From assembly GCA_947589655.1 (NCBI GenBank), contig CANQCE010000047.1, positions 1-7,836 of the forward strand: DNA of 7,836 bases. The letters run 5' to 3'. This DNA comes from an uncultured Clostridia bacterium (lineage in GTDB: Bacteria; Bacillota; Clostridia; Christensenellales; UBA1242). A program made the translations under genes and the position numbers. The stretch's first letter is position 1. The number at the start of each line of letters is the position of its first letter. Under the pieces are notes generated by a model. The model was not told where the DNA came from. It ran no database searches and saw nothing but the letters and a program-made list of their open reading frames with translations. Shown one piece after another: positions 1-6,600 of the stretch.

Positions 1-811
1 GCTTATAATACGCTTTAACAACATCATCAAAGAAATATCTTAATGGAGAAACAGGCATCAAAACATATTCGTCATCGTTTTCCCCTATTGTTTCTTCAAA
101 AGAAAAACCTAAAAGATAGCCGTTCCTATTAAAAACTGCCCCACCCAAATACGCTTTGGAAGACTTAAATTTAATTGAATTACAATTTTCCATTATAAAG
201 TTCACAGCCAAAGAGCCTTCAATATCCACCGTGTTATAAATTACATAAGGTTCTTCTGATGCACTGCCCACCCAAACATCTTTGCTGACAAGTGGACTTT
301 CAACCGCTAAAACTTTGTCTGCCAAAATTTCATCTGAATAATAAAATTTTGCAAATGGCAACCTTATTTTTTCCTTTTTGCCATCGTCATTTATATTCTC
401 ACATTTTAAAATTGCCAAATTAAAATGTTCTTCCTTAAAAAGAAGTTCCCCTTCATAAACCCTGCCGTCATTTGCACTTATGGTAATTTGTCCCCCATCG
501 TATGCCGAAAATTCGTCTGCCGCAGCCACAACAAAACCGTCCTCTTTAACATTAACGCCAACAACGCTTTTTGTGTCCATCTCGCCAAATTCGTCTTTTG
601 CGGAAAAATCTATCTGCATGGTGGCATCACGTTCATAAGATGCCACAGAACTGTCAGAAAGCAGCGGCCAAAGCCCAAGTTTTACAGCAATATTATTAGG
701 ACTTATATAAAAGAAATAAATTATCACAAAAAGATAGCACAGCAAAACAGCCAGCACAACCAGTGCACAACTCCAAATTAATTTTGCGTGGCTTTTCTTT
801 TCTTGTTCCAT
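1..811 (-). CDS. Membrane-anchored HtrA/DegP-like pseudoprotease (partial, C-terminus outside window)
   Basis: The frame is open from an ATG at 811 to the left edge (270 codons plus one base). AAAGGA lies 8 nt before the start. Residues 1-10 are charged and 11-36 form one transmembrane segment, so the rest is probably extracellular. Residues 82-270 follow the HtrA/DegP trypsin-like fold: VGVNVKEDGFVV matches the first strands, NDGRVYEGELL matches the DGREYEA-type strand, HFNLAILK matches the TDIAVLK strand, LPFAKF then SDEILADKVLAVESP matches the SDxLRVGDxVxAIGNP segment, YLGGAVFNRNGYLLGF matches GNSGGPLFNxxGxVIGI, and LMPVSPLRYFFDDVV matches the terminal helix. All three catalytic positions are changed: His to Asp99, Asp to Asn131, Ser to Leu222. 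It should therefore be proteolytically inactive, perhaps a binding or sensing protein. Whether a PDZ domain follows cannot be seen. The fold assignment is by recognition of motifs; no database was searched. Confidence 0.8.
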   Translation of the reverse strand, partial: MEQEKKSHAKLIWSCALVVLAVLLCYLFVIIYFFYISPNNIAVKLGLWPLLSDSSVASYERDATMQIDFSAKDEFGEMDTKSVVGVNVKEDGFVVAAADEFSAYDGGQITISANDGRVYEGELLFKEEHFNLAILKCENINDDGKKEKIRLPFAKFYYSDEILADKVLAVESPLVSKDVWVGSASEEPYVIYNTVDIEGSLAVNFIMENCNSIKFKSSKAYLGGAVFNRNGYLLGFSFEETIGENDDEYVLMPVSPLRYFFDDVVKAYYK

Positions 812-819
812 TGATTATT

Positions 820-872
820 TCCTTTAAAAATTTTATAACATTTTTATAAAAAACAAAAGCATTTTTTTGCAA
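820..872 (-). promoter_or_regulatory. Weak candidate promoter and RBS for the HtrA-like gene
   Basis: On the minus strand, TTGCAA (872-867) is followed after 18 nt by TATAAA (848-843), giving a start near 836 and a leader of about 25 nt. A second extended -10, TGTTATAAA (840-832), lies closer to the gene but would leave almost no leader. The ribosome-binding site AAAGGA is at 825-820. The -35 lies inside the hairpin described as a terminator, so this may be chance in AT-rich DNA. The RBS is firm; the promoter is not. Confidence 0.3.
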
Positions 873-880
873 AAATGCAT
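849..880 (-). terminator. AT-rich intrinsic terminator-like hairpin after the Ppx/GppA-like gene
   Basis: On the minus strand, GCATTTTT (878-871), a four-base loop GCAA and AAAAATGC (866-859) form a perfect 8-bp stem. It is followed by a T-rich tract TTTTGTTT, 17 nt after the TAA stop of the Ppx/GppA-like gene. Only two of the eight pairs are G-C, so the stem is weak and termination may be partial. The plus strand is also T-rich past the stem, but no plus-strand gene ends here. If it works, the HtrA-like gene depends on readthrough or its own promoter. Confidence 0.5.
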
Positions 881-895
881 GTTTTTTTGTGTTTT

Positions 896-2377
896 TTATA
901 TAATTTGAAGGCTTTTTTTGAAAGTTTTTCTAAAATCTTCAGAAACTTTCATGCTTTGTATAATTTCAAATGAAGGGTCCGCATTGACAACCGTTTTCAT
1001 TATAATAGAGTCCCCCAAGATGTCGCAAACAATGTCATTGATAACGCTTTTGCGTGAAGCGTTAAGGTTCACTGCAAGGTTCACAAGCACGCCCATTTTG
1101 CGGATTGCATCAACATCTTCGTCTGTTAAAATTTCTTTATATTTCATAATTTCAGGCAAATTAAAGTTGTCTAAATTTTGGCAAGTGCAAGCAAGTGCGG
1201 CAAGCAAAATATCTTTTTGCGATGCGCCCGAAATGTTTGAATTTAAAATGGCATAATATGAATGTTTTTGATAATCTTTAAAACTTATAAATTTTCCGCA
1301 GTCAAACATATAAGCAGCAATTTTTAAAGGCTTAACATACACACGTGGAAGTTTGTGAACAACTTTTAATTGCTTAAACAGAAGTATTGCCATTTCGTAA
1401 ACCTGATTGTTAATTGAAAGGCCTTCTTTTTTAAATTCGTAATAAGCATCCAAACTGTTCTGCAAAAGGTCTGAATATTTTTCATTTGCAGAACCCACTA
1501 AATTGGCAAGCACAACACCTTCCAAAGTTTCGGCGGAAGAAACTGTAACAGATTCAACCTTTAAAATTTCATACAGGGCAGTTATTATGGCAAGGCCACC
1601 ATCAATGCTCTCCGTTCCCTCTGGGCCAATGCCTTTAATTTTTTTAATCTTTTGAGAATCAAGTCCTGCAATAAATTCGTTGACCTTTGCAATTGAAGAC
1701 TGCAAAAGTTCATAATTGTTATCTATATCAATAGAATAACGCGTCAACTTTTTGGCTATTCTTGCAACATCAATAAAACTTGAACCACAGCCAATTAAAA
1801 CATCTTCTTCGTAACTTTTAATTAATGAGCATTTTTTCAATTCTTTTTTTACCGCAGAAACTTTTTCCGCAAAGGTCATGTTTGCAGATGAAAGGTTTGT
1901 GCTGCCATATGGAATTGAATTGTATTCCACAACATTTCTGCGATTAAACTTTAAAATGTAAGTGTCATAGGCATCAATATTGATAATGTAACCTTTAGAG
2001 GCATCAATTTTAACCATTGTGGAAAGATAAATGTTTTTAACAACATCATCGTCACCGGCAATTAAAAAGTTCATGCCAGTGTTGGTGTAAATTTCGTCCA
2101 AGAAACCACGATAGTTCCTTGCCTTAACAATAATTTTGGATGCGACCGCAACCATTTTTGAGACCTTAAAAGTTTCAATGGTATAGCGATACATATTCAA
2201 AATTTTTAAGATGTCTGTTTTAGATTTAGGGCTGAACAGACAATCTTTAACAATGTCCAAAGTTAAATTATATCTGTTTTCAACTTCTTCCAAAATGCGA
2301 TATCTTCCGTTACGACTTTGAACAATAAGCAGCCTAACCTTTTTGTCGTCAAGCGTTATATAGGCAATATTTTCCAT
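896..2377 (-). CDS. Degenerate Ppx/GppA-HD family protein (probable pseudoenzyme)
   Basis: The preferred start is ATG at 2377 (493 residues), because GGAGG sits 5-6 nt before it. The alternative GTG at 2389 is itself part of that Shine-Dalgarno sequence. Length and domain order match exopolyphosphatase/pppGpp phosphatases (E. coli GppA and PPX are about 500 residues). Residues 1-125 and 126-280 are the two ASKHA lobes; family landmarks include VRLLIV, NYRGFLDEIYTNTGM, GCGSS (196-200), KGIGPE (248-253) and DGGLAIITALYEIL. Residues 305-493 are the HD-like C-terminal region, with GKFISF and QKHSYYAILN. Catalytic motifs are altered: the first phosphate loop DxGSNS reads TLDDKK (8-13), the second DIGGGST reads NIDAYDT (133-139), SGxEEAR reads AGDDDVV, and the HD pair is Phe358-Asp359. 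Polyphosphatase or pppGpp hydrolysis is therefore doubtful; ligand binding or regulation is more likely. It is co-transcribed with the ferredoxin gene 13 nt upstream. Confidence 0.82.
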   Translation of the reverse strand: MENIAYITLDDKKVRLLIVQSRNGRYRILEEVENRYNLTLDIVKDCLFSPKSKTDILKILNMYRYTIETFKVSKMVAVASKIIVKARNYRGFLDEIYTNTGMNFLIAGDDDVVKNIYLSTMVKIDASKGYIINIDAYDTYILKFNRRNVVEYNSIPYGSTNLSSANMTFAEKVSAVKKELKKCSLIKSYEEDVLIGCGSSFIDVARIAKKLTRYSIDIDNNYELLQSSIAKVNEFIAGLDSQKIKKIKGIGPEGTESIDGGLAIITALYEILKVESVTVSSAETLEGVVLANLVGSANEKYSDLLQNSLDAYYEFKKEGLSINNQVYEMAILLFKQLKVVHKLPRVYVKPLKIAAYMFDCGKFISFKDYQKHSYYAILNSNISGASQKDILLAALACTCQNLDNFNLPEIMKYKEILTDEDVDAIRKMGVLVNLAVNLNASRKSVINDIVCDILGDSIIMKTVVNADPSFEIIQSMKVSEDFRKTFKKSLQII

Positions 2378-2390
2378 AATGTCCTCCACT

Positions 2391-2561
2391 TTATTCGTCT
2401 AAATCAATTGCTTCAACTGGGCAACTTGCCTGACAAGCGCCGCAGTGAATACATTTGTTTTTATCTATCTCGGCCTTGCCATCTTTGCCAAACGAAATTG
2501 CCCCAACAGGACAAATTGCAACGCAAGTGCCGCAAGAAATACATTTGTTTTTATCAACCAT
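2391..2561 (-). CDS. 2[4Fe-4S] ferredoxin, clostridial type
   Basis: This is a short complete gene of 56 codons starting at ATG 2561, with the ribosome-binding site GAGGTG six bases upstream. The protein is two near-copies of one half: DKNKCISCGTCVAICPVGAI at residues 3-22 and DKNKCIHCGACQASCPVEAI at 33-52. Cysteines 7, 10, 13, 17 and 37, 40, 43, 47 form two CxxCxxCxxxCP motifs, each set up to hold a [4Fe-4S] cluster in the usual crossed pattern. The protein is a soluble cytoplasmic low-potential electron carrier; its partner oxidoreductase is not in the window. The C-terminus is acidic (DLDE), as is usual for this family. The gene follows its own promoter and precedes the Ppx/GppA-like gene by 13 nt, so the two are very likely co-transcribed, although no direct functional link between them is known to me. 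Confidence 0.95.
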   Translation of the reverse strand: MVDKNKCISCGTCVAICPVGAISFGKDGKAEIDKNKCIHCGACQASCPVEAIDLDE

Positions 2562-2595
2562 TTTTTCACCTCGTATTATTTTATATTACGCATAT

Positions 2596-2624
2596 AATAT
2601 AACACAAAAAAGTTAATTTGTCCA
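2596..2624 (-). promoter_or_regulatory. Sigma-A-type promoter for the ferredoxin / Ppx-like pair
   Basis: On the minus strand, the -35 box TGGACA (2624-2619) and the -10 box TATATT (2601-2596) are separated by exactly 17 nt, with a TGT extended -10 directly before the hexamer. Transcription would begin near 2589, giving a leader of about 28 nt with GAGGTG in it. The -35 box directly abuts the TAG stop codon of the upstream transporter gene, so the promoter fills the 63-nt gap. Confidence 0.65.
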
Positions 2625-2987
2625 CTATTTTTTAAATACTTTTACAAATTCCATAACTGCCAGCAGAACCAAGAACACCCCAAAAGAAATTCGCAGCACT
2701 TTTGAAGGCAGAAAAGTCATACAAACTGCCCCCACAATTGAAAAAATAACGCCAAAAATTATTATGTAAAAAATGTTTTTTGTTACAATGTATCCATTGC
2801 GATAATGTATGTAAATTGAAATAATTGCCATAACAAGAAAACTTAGCAAATTTATCCCTTGCGAAAGTTTTTGGTCAAAGCCTAAAAAGATGGTAAGAAC
2901 AGGTATAAGCAATGTGCCGCCGCCCATGCCAAGCCCACCAAAAATTCCAGAAATAAAACCTGCCAAAATGTAAAAAAAGTATATCAT
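2625..2987 (-). CDS. Half-size TauE/SafE (TSUP) family membrane protein, second of pair
   Basis: The protein has 120 residues with about four transmembrane segments (roughly 3-33, 43-60, 70-92 and 98-115). It starts at ATG 2987 with AAGGA about 9 nt upstream. TSUP landmarks are GGLGMGGGTLLIPVL (17-31), the QGINLLSF stretch with IHYRNGYI (43-67), and the closing LPSKVLRISFGVFLVLL (93-109). Full-length TauE/SafE proteins are about 250 residues and carry two such four-helix repeats; this one has a single repeat. It probably pairs with the neighbouring 141-residue protein, or with itself, to make the eight-helix carrier. The family exports or takes up organic or inorganic sulfur compounds and other small anions; the substrate cannot be told here. 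The two halves are separate genes with intact starts, RBSs and stops, so this is not a recent frameshift. Confidence 0.85.
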   Translation of the reverse strand: MIYFFYILAGFISGIFGGLGMGGGTLLIPVLTIFLGFDQKLSQGINLLSFLVMAIISIYIHYRNGYIVTKNIFYIIIFGVIFSIVGAVCMTFLPSKVLRISFGVFLVLLAVMEFVKVFKK

Positions 2988-3029
2988 TTTGCTAATTCCT
3001 TGTTCACTTTGTTTTTATCTATTTTTCAT

Positions 3030-3086
3030 AAAAATAACGCTAAAAATGCAAAAAATGCATAAAAAATTGCAAAATTTAAGCAAAAA
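3030..3086. promoter_or_regulatory. Helically phased A-tract array between the two transporter genes
   Basis: Six A-tracts on the plus strand are centred near 3032, 3044, 3052, 3063, 3072 and 3084, an average spacing of about 10.4 bp, most separated by short TGC or TTGC steps. A-tracts in phase with the helix are known to bend DNA. The array lies in the 136-nt gap after the first transporter gene and before the second. No good hairpin or clear -35/-10 pair was found in the gap. It might help an unrecognised promoter or bind a nucleoid protein; the role is inferred. Confidence 0.45.
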
Positions 3087-3123
3087 TTCGCATTTTTTTT
3101 AACATTTTTACTTTTTTGCCCTG

Positions 3124-3549
3124 TTAAAACATCAGCCTGATGCCTCCCGCAAGCATAACAAAAACAAAGATAATTCTTATCAATTTGGTCGGCAAAAATT
3201 TAAGTGCAAACGAGCCCACAATTCCGCCCAAAACCACTCCGCTTCCAACTGTTACAAACGGAATTGTTTGCAAATTTCCACTTAAAAAATACACAACTGC
3301 ACTTACAAATGAAATTGGTAGAATTATGACGATTGCTGTCGCATGAGAATATTTGTTTGGCATTTGAAGCATCTTTTCAAGTAGCGGAACAACAATCATG
3401 CCCCCACCCCCACCAAAGAAGCCGTTGATTAGCCCCACAAAAATGCCAGCAAGAGCAAGAAAAAATTTTTGTTTTGTGCCTATCTTTTGCAAAACAAAGT
3501 CGTCTTGTTTTTCAACTTTCTTTTTAGATGTTTTTACAATTTCTTTCAT
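3124..3549 (-). CDS. Half-size TauE/SafE (TSUP) family membrane protein, first of pair
   Basis: The protein has 141 residues and starts at ATG 3549, with AAGG eight bases upstream; no other in-frame Met occurs before residue 51. A charged, Lys-rich cytoplasmic tail (1-27) precedes about four transmembrane segments (roughly 29-55, 69-90, 95-117 and 121-140). TSUP landmarks are GLINGFFGGGGGMIVVPLL (39-57), the HATAIVIILPISFVSAVVYFLSG stretch (from 69), and the closing LPTKLIRIIFVFVMLAGGIRL (119-139). It is one four-helix repeat, half the usual family length, and is followed on the same strand by a second half-size copy. The two most likely assemble into a complete carrier. The N-terminal tail is absent from the second copy. 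Residues 46-50 are five consecutive glycines encoded by two G5 runs. Confidence 0.86.
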   Translation of the reverse strand: MKEIVKTSKKKVEKQDDFVLQKIGTKQKFFLALAGIFVGLINGFFGGGGGMIVVPLLEKMLQMPNKYSHATAIVIILPISFVSAVVYFLSGNLQTIPFVTVGSGVVLGGIVGSFALKFLPTKLIRIIFVFVMLAGGIRLMF

Positions 3550-3580
3550 GCAACCTGCCTTGTTAAATTATTATAGTAAA

Positions 3581-3609
3581 TTTATAGAAAAATATTTGAT
3601 TATTTACAA
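3581..3609 (-). promoter_or_regulatory. Candidate promoter for the transporter pair
   Basis: On the minus strand, TTGTAA (3609-3604), a 17-nt spacer and TATAAA (3586-3581) match a sigma-A promoter. Transcription would start near 3574, with a leader of about 25 nt. A second TATAAT lies slightly downstream but lacks a matching -35. The -35 box falls inside the spacer of the divergent plus-strand promoter, so polymerase could occupy only one promoter at a time. Confidence 0.5.
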
Positions 3610-3624
3610 AAGATGTGCTATAAT
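3596..3624 (+). promoter_or_regulatory. Strong promoter for the large surface protein
   Basis: TTGATT (3596-3601), a 17-nt spacer and a consensus TATAAT (3619-3624) with a TGC extended -10 form a strong sigma-A-type promoter. Transcription should begin near 3631, giving a leader of about 26 nt. The ribosome-binding site AAAGG (3646-3650) lies six bases before ATG 3657. Confidence 0.75.
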
Positions 3625-3656
3625 GTTTGAGTTAGATTATATGCAAAAGGTGATTT

Positions 3657-6600
3657 ATGAAAAAGACACACAAAAAAAACAGAAAACTTATGCTTGCTTC
3701 CATGGTGGCGCTGCTTCCTATTGCTGCCACAGGTGCAACTGTTTCTGTTGTTAAAAATTATAACGCAAACGCTGCAACAAGTTCGGCAGTTTCAACAACA
3801 AAAAGTTATGTAAAAGAAGTTTCTGTTACAAACAGCAATTTCAATTCAAGTTCATCATCTTATTCTTTAAGCACATCTCTGTCTGGTTGGACAGGCCAAC
3901 TCTCCAGCCGCAAAACCACTGCCGGAATAATAAACACAGGCAGTTCTTTTTCTAACTATATGTCAGGAACGTTTTATCTGGCAAAAAATCCTGAAGCCAT
4001 CGGCTCTGACAAGCATGTGCTGATGATTAACTCTAAAACCGACAATACCAACCTGTATTCCTTGGCAAAGCAGGGCTATAAAACTTCAAGTTCCATTTCT
4101 TTAAGTGCAAATTCTTATTATTCCTTCCAAGTTTCGTTTAAAGGAGACACCAACTACGAAACCGAAACCAAATATCCGCAAACTGGTGAAATTGGCTTTG
4201 AAACTGACAGCTATTATGAAATAACCTCAGAGACTTTTTCCGCCGAGGGCAAGTCTTTTGATGTAGAAGGCGAAGTGGTTTATTTGCCTTTTCCATACAA
4301 CGGAAAAACATATTACCTTGCCAAGCAACTTAACATGACTGAGGATGAAAAAATTATCGTTAAGGCACAAAATGATGTTGAAATTTTTTATGAGGATGAA
4401 AACTTTGTTGGTTTTCTTAACACAAACGAAGATGATACAAAAACCCCTGTTTATGTTTTAAAAGCAGAAATTGACGAAGGTGCAGCAGAAGACAACAAAA
4501 TTAACATCACAAAAGATACCACCGCCTACACCTGCGATATAGAATTTATCCCAGATGAAAACAGCAACACCAAGGGCAAGTTCCGCGTGCCAGCACACAC
4601 CCCTTACTTTACAACAAAAACCGACTATAACCCTGTCAATGCGGAAACAAAAGGGTCCATTTACCTTTCTGGATTAACAGACGAAGACGGCAATGATGTT
4701 AAAGCGGAATATGTAAGCGTTTCTGCAAAAGAGTGGCAAACATTCTATTTCTTTGTTGCCACAGGCAATGAAACACAAAATGTCAATCTGGAACTTTGGC
4801 TTGGCTCTAAAAACACCATGAGCAGCGGCGTTGTCTTCTTTGACGATGTGCATGTGAACCAATACAGCCCAAACGCTTTCTGGAAAACCTATCAAAATTA
4901 TTACAACAAAAGTTACAATGTATCTTACGGAGATAGAACAAAAACTCAGAACTGCACAAGCCTTATCAACTTAAAAGGCGAAGAAAACCCAACTTACCAA
5001 GACTATAACCTTGATTTTGAAAAAGGAATTTACAATCAGGGCAATTCGTCAATCAAAGATTGGTCAAAAGACGAAAACTGCACAGGGAACGCCCAGATTT
5101 TTGATGTTAATGATGCAAGCGGTTTTAAAAGCAGAACAGGATATAACAGCGTTGGAACAAACTATGGTTGCCAAGTTGAATTTGACGAAGAAACAGAAGC
5201 CCCTCGCCTGAAAGTTTCAGTTTTGCAAGAAAACAAATATGTGCTTGGGCTTTGGACAAACAATAACTATGCCAAAGTGACGTCAAAAGATATTGATATC
5301 GAATCAAAAAAGATATATCGCATTTCTGCGGAATACAAAATATCCGAACTTAAAAGTGGCAATGTTTATCTTTCCGTGAAAGAAAACGACCACACACTTG
5401 AAAGATACAACCTTACAAAAGAGGACTACACCCTTGCAGAAGAAGCCTCAAGCACTGGCTTAAGCACCAACACAGACAACGATTTCACGAACGATTATGG
5501 CACAATTGAGTTTTATGTTAAGGGCGGCTCTTTGATAGATTCTTCTGTAAACATTTCACTCTCGCTTGGCAGTTCAACAGAAGCATCTACTGGGTGCGTG
5601 GTTTTTGACAATGTTAAAATTGAAGCCGCATCGGCAGAGGATTACGATTCCGCCACAAACAAAGTGCAACTTGGTTCAACCACTTCCGAAAACGATGTCC
5701 CAAATGGCGAATTTGATGAGGTTGTTTACAGCACGGATGCTGACGGACTTTATACCCCTGACGATTGGACAATAACAAAAGGTGATGGTTTTGTTTTTGG
5801 TGGCGTTGTGAACACCGACCAAAGTCAGTATAGCAAATACAGAGCGCTTTACGAACAAGAAAGACAAACCGTGACCGACAGAAATAACAAATATTTCTGG
5901 TCAACTTGGCAAACAAGGAACAAATACAACAAATTCGAGCCAGACAACGTGTTGATGCTTGCAAATATGTCAAAAAGTTGGCAAAAAGTGCGCTCTGGCG
6001 AGATAAGCATCTCCGCAAACACGGCATATAAATTGTCTTTCAAATATAAAACCTTCGATTACGACACAACAACCTCATTTAAAGTTTCCGTGTTCGGCAA
6101 AGATGGGTTTAAATTGTTTGAATCGGAAGATTTGTCTTCAACAACCAGCAGTGGCACTTCCAGCGCTTGGAAAGATTACAGCATTTATCTTAACTCTTTC
6201 CCTGGTTCAAGCAGCGTATATCTGGAAATTGACCTTGGCACATCAACAAACTTTATGCAAGGTGTGGCCTTCTTGGATGGGTTCAACTTAAAGAGCAACC
6301 TTGCTGAAACAGATATACCAGAAGACGCAAGCGTTATTGATATGTCAGATTTCTGCTTGAATTTGCCAATTAACGAATTTGACACTCATGTTAAAACTGG
6401 TCCAGCCTATACAGGCACCCAAACAAATGGCACCAATGGAGAGGGCGGAATTGTTACAGGCTTCAGCAAAGGCAGCCATTATGAAGTTAAAGATGCTGAC
6501 AATGAAAAATTTTTCTTTTTAAGAAACAACGGCGTTGGCTCATACACTTTACAATCTAACTTTTCAATCGATTTGGAATCTGGCTCTTATTATGAACTTT

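Noticed and set aside
425..781. 118-codon plus-strand open frame
   Set aside because: It lies antisense within the HtrA-like gene, whose minus frame shows clear protein motifs; no RBS or recognisable product.
918..1256. 112-codon plus-strand open frame
   Set aside because: Antisense shadow of the Ppx/GppA-like gene with no motif of its own.
2318..2602. 94-codon plus-strand open frame
   Set aside because: Antisense to the ferredoxin and the start of the Ppx-like gene; its Cys residues come from the complement of the ferredoxin repeat.
2625..3549. Frameshifted pseudogene of a single TauE/SafE transporter
   Set aside because: Each half has its own start codon, upstream Shine-Dalgarno-like sequence and stop, the gap is 136 nt, and both protein repeats are complete.
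3564..3584. Inverted repeat TAAATT / AATTTA with a 9-nt gap near the minus -10 box
   Set aside because: The arms are only A and T, in a very AT-rich gap, and do not extend; chance is sufficient explanation.
3398..3754. 118-codon plus-strand open frame across the divergent promoter region
   Set aside because: It starts inside the TSUP gene on the opposite strand, spans both promoters and ends out of frame inside the surface-protein gene.
5614..6027. 137-codon minus-strand open frame
   Set aside because: Shadow inside the surface-protein gene; composition is what the complement of that gene predicts, with no RBS or neighbours.
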